From the NCBI GenBank assembly GCA_038321615.1, contig JBBQFC010000004.1:1-64000 (forward strand): 64,000 bases of DNA, written 5' to 3'. How positions within the stretch are numbered: position 1 is the first letter of the stretch; each line of letters opens with the position of its first letter. The DNA is from JBBQFC01 sp038321615. GTDB lineage: Bacteria > Bacteroidota > Bacteroidia > Flavobacteriales_D > Cryomorphaceae. Shown in pieces: positions 1 to 8,705 of this stretch. The notes under the pieces were generated by a model, which did not search any database, was not told the DNA's origin, and worked only from the letters and a program-made list of their open reading frames with translations. The position numbers and the translations under genes were made by a program.

Positions 1-246
1 GGCACCGAGTACTATGTCGGTAAAGGTTTCGTCGCCCGTGGTAGAGATCAATTGACTCCACAATTCCACTCCGTTGCGGTCGTACTTGGTCACCAAGGCG
101 TCGTAATTGCCCGTGTCATTTAGTGTTGCGCCGGCTTGATAGACGTTACCCGCACCATCGGTTACGGCCCTGCCGTAAAGGTACATGTCTTGAAAGCCCT
201 TGGTGGCCACCCAATCTTCAAACACGGTTTGGGCGCGGGCGTTCAT
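1..246 (-). CDS. SBBP-type beta-propeller secreted protein (partial; signal peptide out of frame)
   Basis: The C-terminal part lies beyond the window. The visible 82 residues carry a motif typical of SBBP (seven-bladed beta-propeller) repeats: a G-N-V-Y-x-A-G strand, then G-N-Y-D-A-L-V-T-K-Y-D and G-x-E-L-W. Such proteins are usually exported by Bacteroidota. The only standard start in this frame is the ATG at 246, but the frame stays open upstream and reads a hydrophobic stretch (LLILLFTSL then MNARAQ) that looks like a signal-peptide core ending in ARAQ. A better start, the ATG at 355 behind a good promoter, is out of frame with this reading because of a run of ten 7-bp repeats (274-343), and it runs into a stop at 253-251. 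With nine or twelve repeats the ATG at 355 would give a full signal peptide. As it stands the gene looks switched off or mis-exported. The family call is moderate because only one repeat region is visible. Confidence 0.7.
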   Translation of the reverse strand, partial: MNARAQTVFEDWVATKGFQDMYLYGRAVTDGAGNVYQAGATLNDTGNYDALVTKYDRNGVELWSQLISTTGDETFTDIVLGA

Positions 247-271
247 AAGGCTAGTGAACAGTAGTATTAAA

Positions 272-345
<74 letters not shown>

Positions 346-360
346 TTGATTTCATAATGG

Positions 361-836
361 ATGTTTTTTAAGGTTGACCTAAAAGTAATGCTTCACTTTC
401 CGATTTCCAACGTGAAAACACCCTAAAGTCCACGTTTAATCACCCAAAATAGGTTTGGGATTGCAAGGGAATTCAATGCGCTCTGCAACGCAGCATGCTA
501 TAAATACTTCAGGGATAGACGTTAGGCTTACAAGGTAGATTTAACAATTTGGTAATATGAAAGTACCGTTTCCGATTATCCCGCATGGCGAATCCTTGGT
601 GTTACCTGCCGGCGCAAGTCATCAGACGCATTCAAATATGAACGCACATTTCCAGCGAATCGCCGCAGTTTAAAAATTTTCTGTTAAAGCAATTCAAATA
701 AAAAAAAACAGTAAGACGTTTTTTTAAAAACTTACGCATCGGCATCCAGTATTTTCGCCCATGAAGAAGCGAAGATATGCCGAACGGCCTCTGCGCAGAT
801 ACGCCTTTCCTGTTATTAACTTATCATTGCAACGCC
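361..836. other. Intergenic region between divergent genes
   Basis: No credible gene is seen between the start of the SBBP gene and the MFS transporter. It holds the minus-strand promoter at 380-410 and an A/T-rich stretch at 700-735 with an imperfect inverted repeat (GTAAG at 711-715, CTTAC at 731-735). Several short open frames overlap the transporter start but lack family signal. Confidence 0.6.
380..410 (-). promoter_or_regulatory. Bacteroidota-type promoter upstream of the repeat-switched gene
   Basis: On the minus strand TTGG (410-407) is followed after 19 bases by TACTTTTA (387-380), one mismatch from the TAnnTTTG -7 element. Transcription would begin near 373, just before the ATG at 355, which supports that ATG as the designed start. 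Confidence 0.5.
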
Positions 837-2093
837 ATGGCGAAGCAGAACCCCTACGAAGCTTTACAGTACCCCGAGTTCCGGACTTTTTTGGTTCTGC
901 GCTTCGCGCTTGTCTTTGCCTGGGCCATGCAGTTTGTAGTAATCGAATGGGAGATTTACCGGCTTACCAAAGATCCCTGGTCGCTCGGATTAATCGGGCT
1001 TATGGAGGTGATTCCTGCCCTGTCGCTCGGTCTTTTAGCCGGGCATTATGTAGATCAATTGGAAAAACGGAAATTACTCTTCCAATGTCTTTTCGGATTT
1101 TTAGTAATCAGCACTGGTCTTTTCCTGCTCACCTGGCCGGTATTTACCGATCAATTGGAAAAAAACACCGTGGTGCGCAGTATCTACGGGCTGGTATTTT
1201 TAGGCGGTGCTGTTCGCGCTTTTATGAGCCCTACCATATTTTCACTTTTCGCCTTAGTTATTCCCAAAAAATCCTACCCCAACGGAGCCACATGGAGCAG
1301 CGGAGTTTGGCAGCTGGGCGCAATGCTCGGTCCCGCGGTGGGTGGACTTGCCATCGGAATAGCTGGCGTGCATTGGAGCATGCTATTGATTGTTTTTGTA
1401 GCTTTTCTGGGCCTATTCTTTCTGTCGCAGATACCACCGAAGCCCATTTTGAATACTGCGATCGGAGAGCCAATTCTACAAAGTTTGAAACAAGGAATCC
1501 GGTTTGTATTTCGAACCAAGGTGGTATTAGGTGCCATTACGCTCGATATGTTTGCGGTGCTCTTTGGCGGCGCGGTGGCCCTATTGCCGATTTTCGCACA
1601 GGATATTCTGAAAGTTGGTTCGGTTGGTTTTGGATTTCTAAGGGCAGCGCCGGCTGTGGGCTCCCTGCTTACGATGCTTGCGGTGGCCTACTTCCCGCTC
1701 AATAGCCGTGCTGGTTGGAAACTCTTAGGCTCCATTTTTGGATTTGGAGTTTGTATTATCATTTTCGGTTTATCTACCATTTTTTGGGTGTCCTTGATTG
1801 CGCTCTTTTTCAGCGGAGTGCTCGATGGTATAAGCGTGGTCATTCGCCAAACCATTCTCCAACTCAAAACTCCCGATCATATGCGCGGCAGAGTAGCATC
1901 GGTAAACTCTATGTTCGTAGGTTCATCCAACGAACTTGGTGCATTTGAAAGCGGACTCACTGCCAAGCTATTTGGCACCGTGCAAGCAGTAGTGCTGGGT
2001 GGTGTATTAACTATTCTGACCGTAGTAGGCACGGGTGCCTTGGTGCCGAATCTGCGGAACCTCGATCTAAAAAAGGATTTGGAAGAAGAGTAA
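837..2093 (+). CDS. MFS transporter, EntS/MFS_3-like
   Basis: A 418-residue polytopic inner-membrane protein that probably exports a small molecule by secondary transport. The frame is open from 777, but the ATG at 837 is chosen because the protein then begins with the N-terminus usual for this group (N-P-Y-E-A-L and E-F-R-x-F-L) ahead of the first membrane segment. A loop at residues 69-80 (GHYVDQLEKRKL) fits the conserved G-x(3)-D-x(2)-x-R-K loop between helices 2 and 3. About 12 hydrophobic segments follow. The C-terminal half carries the R-G-R-V-x-S-x-N stretch common in EntS-like exporters. The substrate cannot be told. It is followed by another transporter on the same strand after 139 bases, but no shared pathway is evident. 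Confidence 0.88.
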   Translation: MAKQNPYEALQYPEFRTFLVLRFALVFAWAMQFVVIEWEIYRLTKDPWSLGLIGLMEVIPALSLGLLAGHYVDQLEKRKLLFQCLFGFLVISTGLFLLTWPVFTDQLEKNTVVRSIYGLVFLGGAVRAFMSPTIFSLFALVIPKKSYPNGATWSSGVWQLGAMLGPAVGGLAIGIAGVHWSMLLIVFVAFLGLFFLSQIPPKPILNTAIGEPILQSLKQGIRFVFRTKVVLGAITLDMFAVLFGGAVALLPIFAQDILKVGSVGFGFLRAAPAVGSLLTMLAVAYFPLNSRAGWKLLGSIFGFGVCIIIFGLSTIFWVSLIALFFSGVLDGISVVIRQTILQLKTPDHMRGRVASVNSMFVGSSNELGAFESGLTAKLFGTVQAVVLGGVLTILTVVGTGALVPNLRNLDLKKDLEEE

Positions 2094-2112
2094 GTCCAAA
2101 CTTAAAATTCAA

Positions 2113-2186
2113 GGTGTTCGAGCGACGGTGTTGGAGCGGAGTCGAGAACAGCGAAGAATCTGATGTGTTGGAGTGGAACCGAGAAC
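2113..2186. repeat. Three diverged copies of a short dispersed element
   Basis: Between the two transporter genes lie related segments: GGTGTTCGAGCG (2113-2124, cut short), GGTGTTGGAGCGGAGTCGAG and three more bases (2127-2149), and GTGTTGGAGTGGAACCGAGA plus two bases (2165-2186). A fourth, near-perfect copy lies at 25810-25833 after another gene. The ends GTTC and GAAC are inverted, suggesting a small REP-like palindrome. Confidence 0.6.
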
Positions 2187-2232
2187 CCACCCTAAATATT
2201 TCACCCATCTTTGCACTCTTTTTCAAGAGCAA

Positions 2233-3108
2233 ATGAATTCGCGGATAGCCGCCCACCTGGCCCTTTTGGCTGTAGCCTTGATCTACAGCGCAAACTATGT
2301 GATTGCTAAAGATGTGATGCCCGAATTTATCGGACCACGTGGTTTTATTTTTCTAAGGGTAGTGGGTGCTACTGCCATGTTTTTTCTTTTGGCAATATTC
2401 GTGAAGGCGAAGCAGCAGATTGAGCGGAAGGATTGGCTTCGGGTTGCGCTCTGCGGTATTTTCGGAATTGCCGGAAATCAGCTCTTGTTTTTCGAAGGGC
2501 TCAGCCTTACATCACCGATCAATGCGGCAGTAATTATGACTTCCAACCCAGTACTGGTTCTCGTTATGAGCGCCATTCTACTCAAGGAGAGATTAACGGC
2601 AATCAAAATCATTGGCGTTTTACTCGGCGGTGCGGGAGCCCTGTATCTCATCATGAACGCCGGCGGCGGTAGCTTGGATCAATCGAATGGCTTGGGCAAT
2701 CTATTGATCTTTCTCAATGCTTCGAGCTATGCCATTTATCTGGTAATTGTGAAACCCCTGTTGCGGAAATACGAACCACTCTTAGTCATTCGTTGGGTTT
2801 TTGCCGCTGGGATGCTTATTGTTATTCCCATCGGATTTCAGCAAGTATCGGCAGTTCAATGGAGTATTTGGACCCCATCGGTTATTCTTGCAGTAGGCTT
2901 TGTGGTGATTTGCACAACGTTTATGGCTTATCTGCTCAATGTATTTGCCCTTAAGACCTTGAGCAGTGCCGAAGTGAGTACTTATATTTATTTGCAACCC
3001 TTGTTTACTACATTTTTGGCCTTGATACTGGCTAAAGATGTACTCACAGCCGATGCGTTCATTGCAGGTGCCTTAATTGTGAGCGGGGTTTATTTGGTCG
3101 GGAAATGA
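2233..3108 (+). CDS. EamA-family (drug/metabolite) transporter
   Basis: A 291-residue inner-membrane protein with ten predicted hydrophobic segments arranged as two EamA repeats of about 140 residues. Features typical of the family are the N-terminal S-A-N-Y-V-I-A-K segment, the first-repeat P-I-N-A-A-V-I-M-T region with N-P-V-L-V-L-V, and the end of the second repeat where Y-L-Q-P-L-F-T-T precedes the last helices. The ATG at 2233 is preferred to an upstream in-frame start at 2173 because it follows a purine-rich site (AAGAGC) and places the first helix near the N-terminus. The substrate is unknown; relatives export amino acids or other small metabolites. Confidence 0.87.
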   Translation: MNSRIAAHLALLAVALIYSANYVIAKDVMPEFIGPRGFIFLRVVGATAMFFLLAIFVKAKQQIERKDWLRVALCGIFGIAGNQLLFFEGLSLTSPINAAVIMTSNPVLVLVMSAILLKERLTAIKIIGVLLGGAGALYLIMNAGGGSLDQSNGLGNLLIFLNASSYAIYLVIVKPLLRKYEPLLVIRWVFAAGMLIVIPIGFQQVSAVQWSIWTPSVILAVGFVVICTTFMAYLLNVFALKTLSSAEVSTYIYLQPLFTTFLALILAKDVLTADAFIAGALIVSGVYLVGK

Positions 3109-3267
3109 AAGGGTGTAAAGAAAAGGAGCACAGGTTAACTTCCGCCCCTCAAAAGTCCTTAGAATTGTACGATCCAGGATACCAACTAATTCTGTGAAAA
3201 TCTGTGAAGTCTGTGAGAAAAAACGTGCAATCCTACTTCTCCAAACGTCTGTAAAGTCTATTAATCC

Positions 3268-5808
3268 CTACCTATTTCCTAAAAACACCGCCTTCGTGCC
3301 TACCCCACCGTCTGTGGAAACCTGCACATAATAAACCCCCGTACTCAAGTGAGCAAGATTCACTTCGATTTGATCGCCGGGATACCCTTGGTTTATCTTG
3401 GCTACCGATCGACCTGTGCGGTCATACACCACTATATCGACCTTTGATGTTGGCGCATTCAAACCGACGAAAAAACGCTGAATTGCTGGATTCGGGAAAA
3501 TGCTGAAATCCGTTTGCCGGTCGCCACGATCGGTCAAACCCAGCGCAACGCCCAACGGAGAATTCCCCTTGGAAATGAAATACGAACTCACAATGAGATG
3601 CGGATTGAACCCTCCGCCGCAATTATCGCACGTTACCCCGCTCACACAATTGGGATGATTGGGGTGGCATAAGTCCACGTAATTTGCATCGAAAATATAG
3701 TTCAAATTCATCTCATCGGCAGCCACATAAGCGGATAGATCGTAATCAAAAAACTGTGCAATACTTCCCGGGCACCAGCCCGCGCGATCAAATTGCCAGG
3801 TACCCGCCTGTGGGCTGCAACTGTCAGGATTGGGATTGCAATCATTCCAATTGTTCTGCGAAAAAGTCTGCGCGCCATTCACCCAGATATGGTGGGTATT
3901 GTTGCTGAATTCCGCGGCATTGTTTGTGTTTTCGGTATCGGAGTTTTCATCTACGCCCCAGCCATGACCGGTAGAAACTAATTTTAAAACCGCCGTCGAA
4001 GTATTCTCGGGAATGGTCACTGTGCGATCGCCGGCAGGTTGGAGGTTGGCAAAATCGCCAAAGGGATAAGTTTCATACCAAAGCTTTTGAATTTGAGAAT
4101 AAGGCTGCTCCGGCTCTCCGGCTTGATAATCCAAATCGAGCGTGTATTCGAAGCCATTGGCAAAGGTCACCAAATTGACGCGAAAAGCGGTTCGTCCGCT
4201 AAGCAGCGACATAAAATCGGTGAGATCAATTTCGTGGTTGCACGCCACCCCGTAAGGTGTAAGGTAGCGGATGATCTCATACCACTCCCCGTTTTTGCCC
4301 TGAACTTCTACCGACGATACCCGATCCCAAGGGTCGCAACCGCCCGGCGGACAAGTAATGCTCAAGTTGCCGATAATCTCATCGAAAGCACCCACATAAC
4401 TCGGAAGGTCGGCTTCTACCGTTACGCTCGATACGTTCACGTTTACCCAAGCTTCGTCTGTAGCATTAGCAGTGATGTCAGTAAAGTTGGACGTAAGATT
4501 AAGCGAGCCAGTGAGATTGGCGCTGCTCCCGAAATTATTGGAAGCGTTCACGGCAATATCCAGCTGTCCAAACGATTGCGGGGTGTACCAACCGGTATAA
4601 AATCCGTTGTTCCAAGAATCGAGGACGACTTCTTCGCCCCCAATGCTGACGGTTACCGCGCCCACTTCAAAAAGATCAGGATAAGGTATGGTGCTTTTAA
4701 CCGCTATTTGAATCGGGCGAAGCAGGGGCAAATAAACATCTCCGACCAAGGGATGCAAGAGCGCAATTTCTGGAAGGGTAGTTGCCGGGTCGAGTACATT
4801 AAAGCTCACGAAGATGTCGGAAGCGGGATCGAAAATAGCATTTCCCTCTTGGCTGGCTTTCACCAACACTTCCCCTTCTACCCCATCGAGCGTCAAGGTA
4901 TTTCCCGAAAGGGATGCAGGGCCTGATAAAATTTCGAATGCGATGGGAAGCCCCGAATTAGCTTCGGCACTGAGCGCAAAAGGGACGTCGGTAATGAGCT
5001 TATTCCCAATCGGCGGGAAGCTGATAGCTTGGAATCCTGACGCCAACTCACCTACAAAATTAGAAGCAGTTCCCGTAAGCGCGAAGTTGACAAAATTGGA
5101 ATTTCGATCGCCCATTCCCACTTCCGAAATCAATTGAGATATGCCCAGATTATTTCCACCTGGCGTGCCTTGATTAAACTTATAGTACGTCACCAAATCT
5201 GTTTCATCTCCGCTCAGTTCATTCACCATCATGGCCTGCACTTCGCTTTGCATCAATGCTTTGGCCCATAAGCTCACTTCATCGGCGCCGCCTTTAAAAA
5301 CAAAATTAAAACCCGATTGCAACGTAATACCCACCGTAAACGGGCGGTTGGCCGATTGAAACGTACCGGAGGCAGAACTGCTTCCAATTAGTACCCCATC
5401 TACGTAAAGCTGAATCGTATTTTGATTGAACACCCAGGCGTAGTGCTGCCATTCTCCAGCCACCACAGTACCCGCTGGCGCTACAACCTGGTGCAGGCCG
5501 GTATTGGTAATTACACGGCATTCGATGGTTCCATTATTAAGCTGAATTAGGTACATTTCGCCCTGACCAGTGCCGCCGCCACGTATACTCATCATCCCTT
5601 GGCCGTAAGTGAGGGCGTCGGTTTTAAACCAGCCCGTCATCGATACGGTGTTTAGCCCGGTAAGGTATTGAGCCGCCGCCGGGAACTCGGTATAGTCGTT
5701 CACACCGTCGTATTGGAGGTATTGGTTGGTTTGGGCAGATAGAAAAGTAGATGCGGCGCAGAATACTATGAAAGCCGCAAAGTGAGCCTTTGCAATAAAT
5801 GATTTCAT
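3268..5808 (-). CDS. Secreted LamG and PNGase F-like protein with T9SS sorting domain
   Basis: An 846-residue exported protein. The ATG at 5808 is the start; an upstream TTG at 5814 gives only two extra residues. Order of parts: signal peptide (1 to about 26, ending FLSAQ), a LamG/concanavalin-type lectin domain (about 30-230), an Ig-like linker region (about 260-470), a region resembling the two-domain peptide-N-glycosidase F fold (about 460-760), and a T9SS sorting domain (FSIFPNP to the end). PNGase F-like landmarks are C-D-P-W-D-R (near 492), G-H-G-W-G (near 612), A-E-F-x(3)-T-H-H-I (near 632) and D-R-A-G-W-C-P-G (near 672). These match the CDEWDR, AEW-x-RTHTI and DRAGWCPG segments I recall from the flavobacterial enzyme, so the acidic residues appear kept. 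Glycan release from glycoproteins is therefore plausible but inferred. Confidence 0.8.
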   Translation of the reverse strand: MKSFIAKAHFAAFIVFCAASTFLSAQTNQYLQYDGVNDYTEFPAAAQYLTGLNTVSMTGWFKTDALTYGQGMMSIRGGGTGQGEMYLIQLNNGTIECRVITNTGLHQVVAPAGTVVAGEWQHYAWVFNQNTIQLYVDGVLIGSSSASGTFQSANRPFTVGITLQSGFNFVFKGGADEVSLWAKALMQSEVQAMMVNELSGDETDLVTYYKFNQGTPGGNNLGISQLISEVGMGDRNSNFVNFALTGTASNFVGELASGFQAISFPPIGNKLITDVPFALSAEANSGLPIAFEILSGPASLSGNTLTLDGVEGEVLVKASQEGNAIFDPASDIFVSFNVLDPATTLPEIALLHPLVGDVYLPLLRPIQIAVKSTIPYPDLFEVGAVTVSIGGEEVVLDSWNNGFYTGWYTPQSFGQLDIAVNASNNFGSSANLTGSLNLTSNFTDITANATDEAWVNVNVSSVTVEADLPSYVGAFDEIIGNLSITCPPGGCDPWDRVSSVEVQGKNGEWYEIIRYLTPYGVACNHEIDLTDFMSLLSGRTAFRVNLVTFANGFEYTLDLDYQAGEPEQPYSQIQKLWYETYPFGDFANLQPAGDRTVTIPENTSTAVLKLVSTGHGWGVDENSDTENTNNAAEFSNNTHHIWVNGAQTFSQNNWNDCNPNPDSCSPQAGTWQFDRAGWCPGSIAQFFDYDLSAYVAADEMNLNYIFDANYVDLCHPNHPNCVSGVTCDNCGGGFNPHLIVSSYFISKGNSPLGVALGLTDRGDRQTDFSIFPNPAIQRFFVGLNAPTSKVDIVVYDRTGRSVAKINQGYPGDQIEVNLAHLSTGVYYVQVSTDGGVGTKAVFLGNR

Positions 5809-6000
5809 TTTCAAACGGTTTAAATCAAGGATTTATTAAGCCGCAAGATAATGCAGAGCAGGGTAATGATTCATATATCTGGAAGGTTATTCTTGGAAGC
5901 CTAAGAGAGCCGCTCCTAAAAAGGAAAGGGAAAGGATTCGGGTAATTTGCAATGCGACGATTCGCATTGGTCTAGCTCAGAAATTTTAGTGACTCCGTAG

Positions 6001-8022
6001 CTATTGGATAATAAGTTTCTGCCTGGCCAAGCGATCTCCGTCCCGGATGGTAAGCACATAAGCGCCTGCCCGAAGTCCTTGAAAATCGAGATGTGTAGTA
6101 CTCGTGGTCGCTGTAAAATTTCCAGAAGTAACAATCCTGCCCACGGCGTCGAAAAGTATATAATGGCTTGCTCCAAAACCCGGTGGCGGAACCATATCGA
6201 CCGACCCGCTGCTTGGATTGGGATAGAGTGCGAAAGATTCATTAGCCTGCGGCGATTCTAAGATGCCGATCGATGTATCTACTCCATAAACGCCCAAAAA
6301 GCTGGTGCGCTGATTGGGATAGTTCACCACCGGCTCTACTCCAAATGGATCCATCGAAGTGGACATTGTGCGGTCTATATTGGCAGCCAGCAGCACGGTG
6401 TTGTTCATAAATGAAGATATGGAAGTAATGGACACGGCTGAAGAAACACCCGGGTTTGCGCTTTGCGCAGGAATCAACCAATGGCTGGTCAATTGCAAAT
6501 CGGCATTGAGCCAGGCAATGATAAGATTATGCCCTGGCTCCACTGCTACGTTGTAATTGGTAATGACTCCAGCGGCATTGGTGCGCTTAAATTCCACAAC
6601 GCTATCTGATTGAGCAAAAATATTATGCACCCATGCTAGACTGTCGCCTACTTGAAAAATGTAGGGTTCTTGGAAGGATACAAGCGGGGTAGGTTGAAGC
6701 AAATATAGCAATGCATTTGATCTCACATAATGTTTTCCTACCAAGGCAATTTGAGCATTTGCCACCCCTGTCTCCGCATGAAGCTGATAGACTTTCGATT
6801 GGCTAAATCCCATCCTAAGAGCTGGGAAACCAGAAACTAAAGTTAAAAAAAGGTCTTGTTCCGTCACTTGAACACTATTCTCAAACACATCCCGATAAGT
6901 CATCACATCGCCGTCGGCTATAGTAACGTCGGTGTATTCTGCATAATATACAGATTGACCTATAGCTACGGCGTTGGCCGGAGCTCTTAAGAGAGCTAAC
7001 GCTTCAAACTGCGTATCGTCAAAGGTATTGTTATAGTCATATAGTCTTGTAGCCCAAAGGGCAGTTCCATCGCTATTCTCTTTGGTAAAAATAGTTACAT
7101 AGCTGCTATCCGAAGGTATGTCGCCAAAACTCTGCCCAGATGCATCATAATTGGCATTACCGCCTCGAATAGTTTTAACCGCATAGTAAGTATTCAATGG
7201 GCCAGACTTAAAAATTCCGTGCATCAAGACGATTCCTCCTGGGTTAGTAATCTCTTGGGTAACTAGTTCGCCCGTTTCGGCATTGGCTTTAATTAAATAA
7301 TAACCCGGATCGGGAGCTTGCGGTTGAAGATTGCCATTAAGAAATTGCCAACCAGCCCGGTCCAGGTAAGTAATCACATCAGTACCGTTGATCGATGTAC
7401 CTCGATGCCGCGTAGGAAGTTGATGCAAGGAGGTTGATGTTGCTCTTCGGATGTAACTGGGAATGCCATTAATAAGGTCTCCATCTTGTTGTTGAAAAGC
7501 TATGAGTGGGCGCAGTGTTTGGGTTGAGGGGTGATAGGCTACTATACTCAGGCTAGGCTCTTGCTCCGTAATTAATGGATTTCCTATTACGTTGTAAGGT
7601 AAATTGAAAAACGGAGTTAGCATCAGACCTAATGTACCAACATAAATATTTCCCGCGACACCCATCCAATTGGAGCCAAAATAACTCGAGCCACTAAGTA
7701 TAATGGAACTAGAGAATTCGATAAATCCTTGGCTTGTCCAGTTTTCATTCAAAAAAGCTATGGTGCTGCTTCGATCTTCAACCAGTTCATCTGTAGCAAA
7801 TTGATCATCCCAAAGACCATATTGAAAAGGGTTTGCATCTAAATCCCCAGCATCGCAGCCATAAATAATTTTATCTGATTTTAATACATCTAATTTGCAG
7901 AAGCCTGTGTTGAAGGATGAATGCATAGAAGTATGAAGCAGACTCAGAGGCTGGGCGTAAGCGCAGGCCATTCCCAGACTTATCAACATGGATAAAATCT
8001 CTTTTTTAAAATTCTGGCTCAT
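6001..8022 (-). CDS. T9SS-sorted secreted protein of unknown function
   Basis: A 673-residue protein that I do not recognise by family. It has an N-terminal signal peptide ending near residue 23 (CAYAQ) and a C-terminal T9SS type A sorting domain (F-A-L-Y-P-N-P-S-S-G, then L-R-A-G-A-Y-V-L-T-I and a basic end). The 500 residues between are rich in beta-strand-like segments, aromatic residues and Ser/Thr, with phrases such as Y-Y-L-I-K-A-N-A-E-T-G-E-L that recall beta-propeller proteins tracking or binding extracellular ligands. No catalytic motif was found. It sits in a minus-strand run of exported proteins with the PNGase F-like gene downstream; the 192-base gap between them makes co-transcription uncertain. 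Confidence 0.8.
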   Translation of the reverse strand: MSQNFKKEILSMLISLGMACAYAQPLSLLHTSMHSSFNTGFCKLDVLKSDKIIYGCDAGDLDANPFQYGLWDDQFATDELVEDRSSTIAFLNENWTSQGFIEFSSSIILSGSSYFGSNWMGVAGNIYVGTLGLMLTPFFNLPYNVIGNPLITEQEPSLSIVAYHPSTQTLRPLIAFQQQDGDLINGIPSYIRRATSTSLHQLPTRHRGTSINGTDVITYLDRAGWQFLNGNLQPQAPDPGYYLIKANAETGELVTQEITNPGGIVLMHGIFKSGPLNTYYAVKTIRGGNANYDASGQSFGDIPSDSSYVTIFTKENSDGTALWATRLYDYNNTFDDTQFEALALLRAPANAVAIGQSVYYAEYTDVTIADGDVMTYRDVFENSVQVTEQDLFLTLVSGFPALRMGFSQSKVYQLHAETGVANAQIALVGKHYVRSNALLYLLQPTPLVSFQEPYIFQVGDSLAWVHNIFAQSDSVVEFKRTNAAGVITNYNVAVEPGHNLIIAWLNADLQLTSHWLIPAQSANPGVSSAVSITSISSFMNNTVLLAANIDRTMSTSMDPFGVEPVVNYPNQRTSFLGVYGVDTSIGILESPQANESFALYPNPSSGSVDMVPPPGFGASHYILFDAVGRIVTSGNFTATTSTTHLDFQGLRAGAYVLTIRDGDRLARQKLIIQ

Positions 8023-8061
8023 ACATATCTATGTGTTAATGACGAACGAATGTGATCTATT

Positions 8062-8451
8062 TTATTGGATTGCGTAGAAAAAAGTATTATTCGAAAAGCC
8101 ATACAAGCCGGATGTGAAGCATTGACCGGGCATGTTTTGGGCATTCGTACCCATGCAGCCAGAAGCAAGACCAGTTAGGATGAAGATAGAAGCACCGGTT
8201 GTAAATTGAACATTGGCACTACATACAGACCATTCAGGACCAGTACAAGTGGGACAACTAACACCAACCACCCCAAATGCAGGAACTGCAACTTGAAATG
8301 ATTGGTAAGCAGGAATGACACTTTGATTAAAAAAAGTTACTTCTACGATGGCGTTACAAGGAGATTTACTCGCAACTTTCGTCGATGGTTGCGCAATTGC
8401 ACCTTGGGTGCAAAAGGCGAGTAGCAAAAAGAAAAGAAATTTTTGTAGCAT
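8062..8451 (-). CDS. Small secreted cysteine-containing protein
   Basis: A 129-residue protein with a clear signal peptide (hydrophobic core LFFLLLAF, cleavage near GAIAQ at residue 21). The mature 108 residues hold several cysteines, including S-C-P-T-C and two near the C-terminus, suggesting disulphides. No T9SS sorting domain is present, so it probably stays in the periplasm or outer membrane, or is secreted some other way. No family recognised. It lies 39 bases upstream of the larger T9SS gene on the same strand, so the two may be co-transcribed. A run of five GAAA units lies 65 bases upstream of its start. Confidence 0.7.
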   Translation of the reverse strand: MLQKFLFFLLLAFCTQGAIAQPSTKVASKSPCNAIVEVTFFNQSVIPAYQSFQVAVPAFGVVGVSCPTCTGPEWSVCSANVQFTTGASIFILTGLASGCMGTNAQNMPGQCFTSGLYGFSNNTFFYAIQ

Positions 8452-8515
8452 GGTCTTGAACTTTTTGGCCTATAAACCGATAAGCCGAACGTCCTTAGCG
8501 ATCTGCTGAGCGGGC

Positions 8516-8536
8516 GAAAGAAAGAAAGAAAGAAAG
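8516..8536. repeat. Tetranucleotide run (GAAA)5
   Basis: Five GAAA units plus a G, in the 5' leader or promoter region of the small secreted protein that starts at 8451 on the minus strand. An in-frame TAG just upstream of that ATG rules out coding-frame switching, but unit number could change promoter or leader spacing. Confidence 0.85.
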
Positions 8537-8705
8537 CGCGCAATGTTACCAAATTGTTATCAAAACATTAAGTGAGCGTTACCCGTGAAGCGTTGCGCAT
8601 AATGAGCATGCATTCTATAACTTCCGAATCCAGGAGATCTAAGGAATCGAACGTCGACAAAACATTTGCACAAAAAGCAATCACCGCTAGCCTTAGGCTC
8701 TTCCT

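Noticed and set aside
761..1705. 314-residue plus-strand frame overlapping the MFS gene
   Set aside because: Shifted frame of the transporter; no membrane pattern or family signal.
3191..3216. Three copies of TCTGTGA after the EamA transporter
   Set aside because: Too short and degenerate to call a functional repeat.
4039..4926. 295-residue plus-strand open frame inside the PNGase F-like gene
   Set aside because: No domain, no start signal, and it lies fully opposite a gene with clear domains.
8343..8552. Possible coding-frame phase variation by the GAAA run
   Set aside because: An in-frame TAG lies between the repeat and the ATG at 8451, so changing the repeat number cannot fuse an upstream start to this gene.
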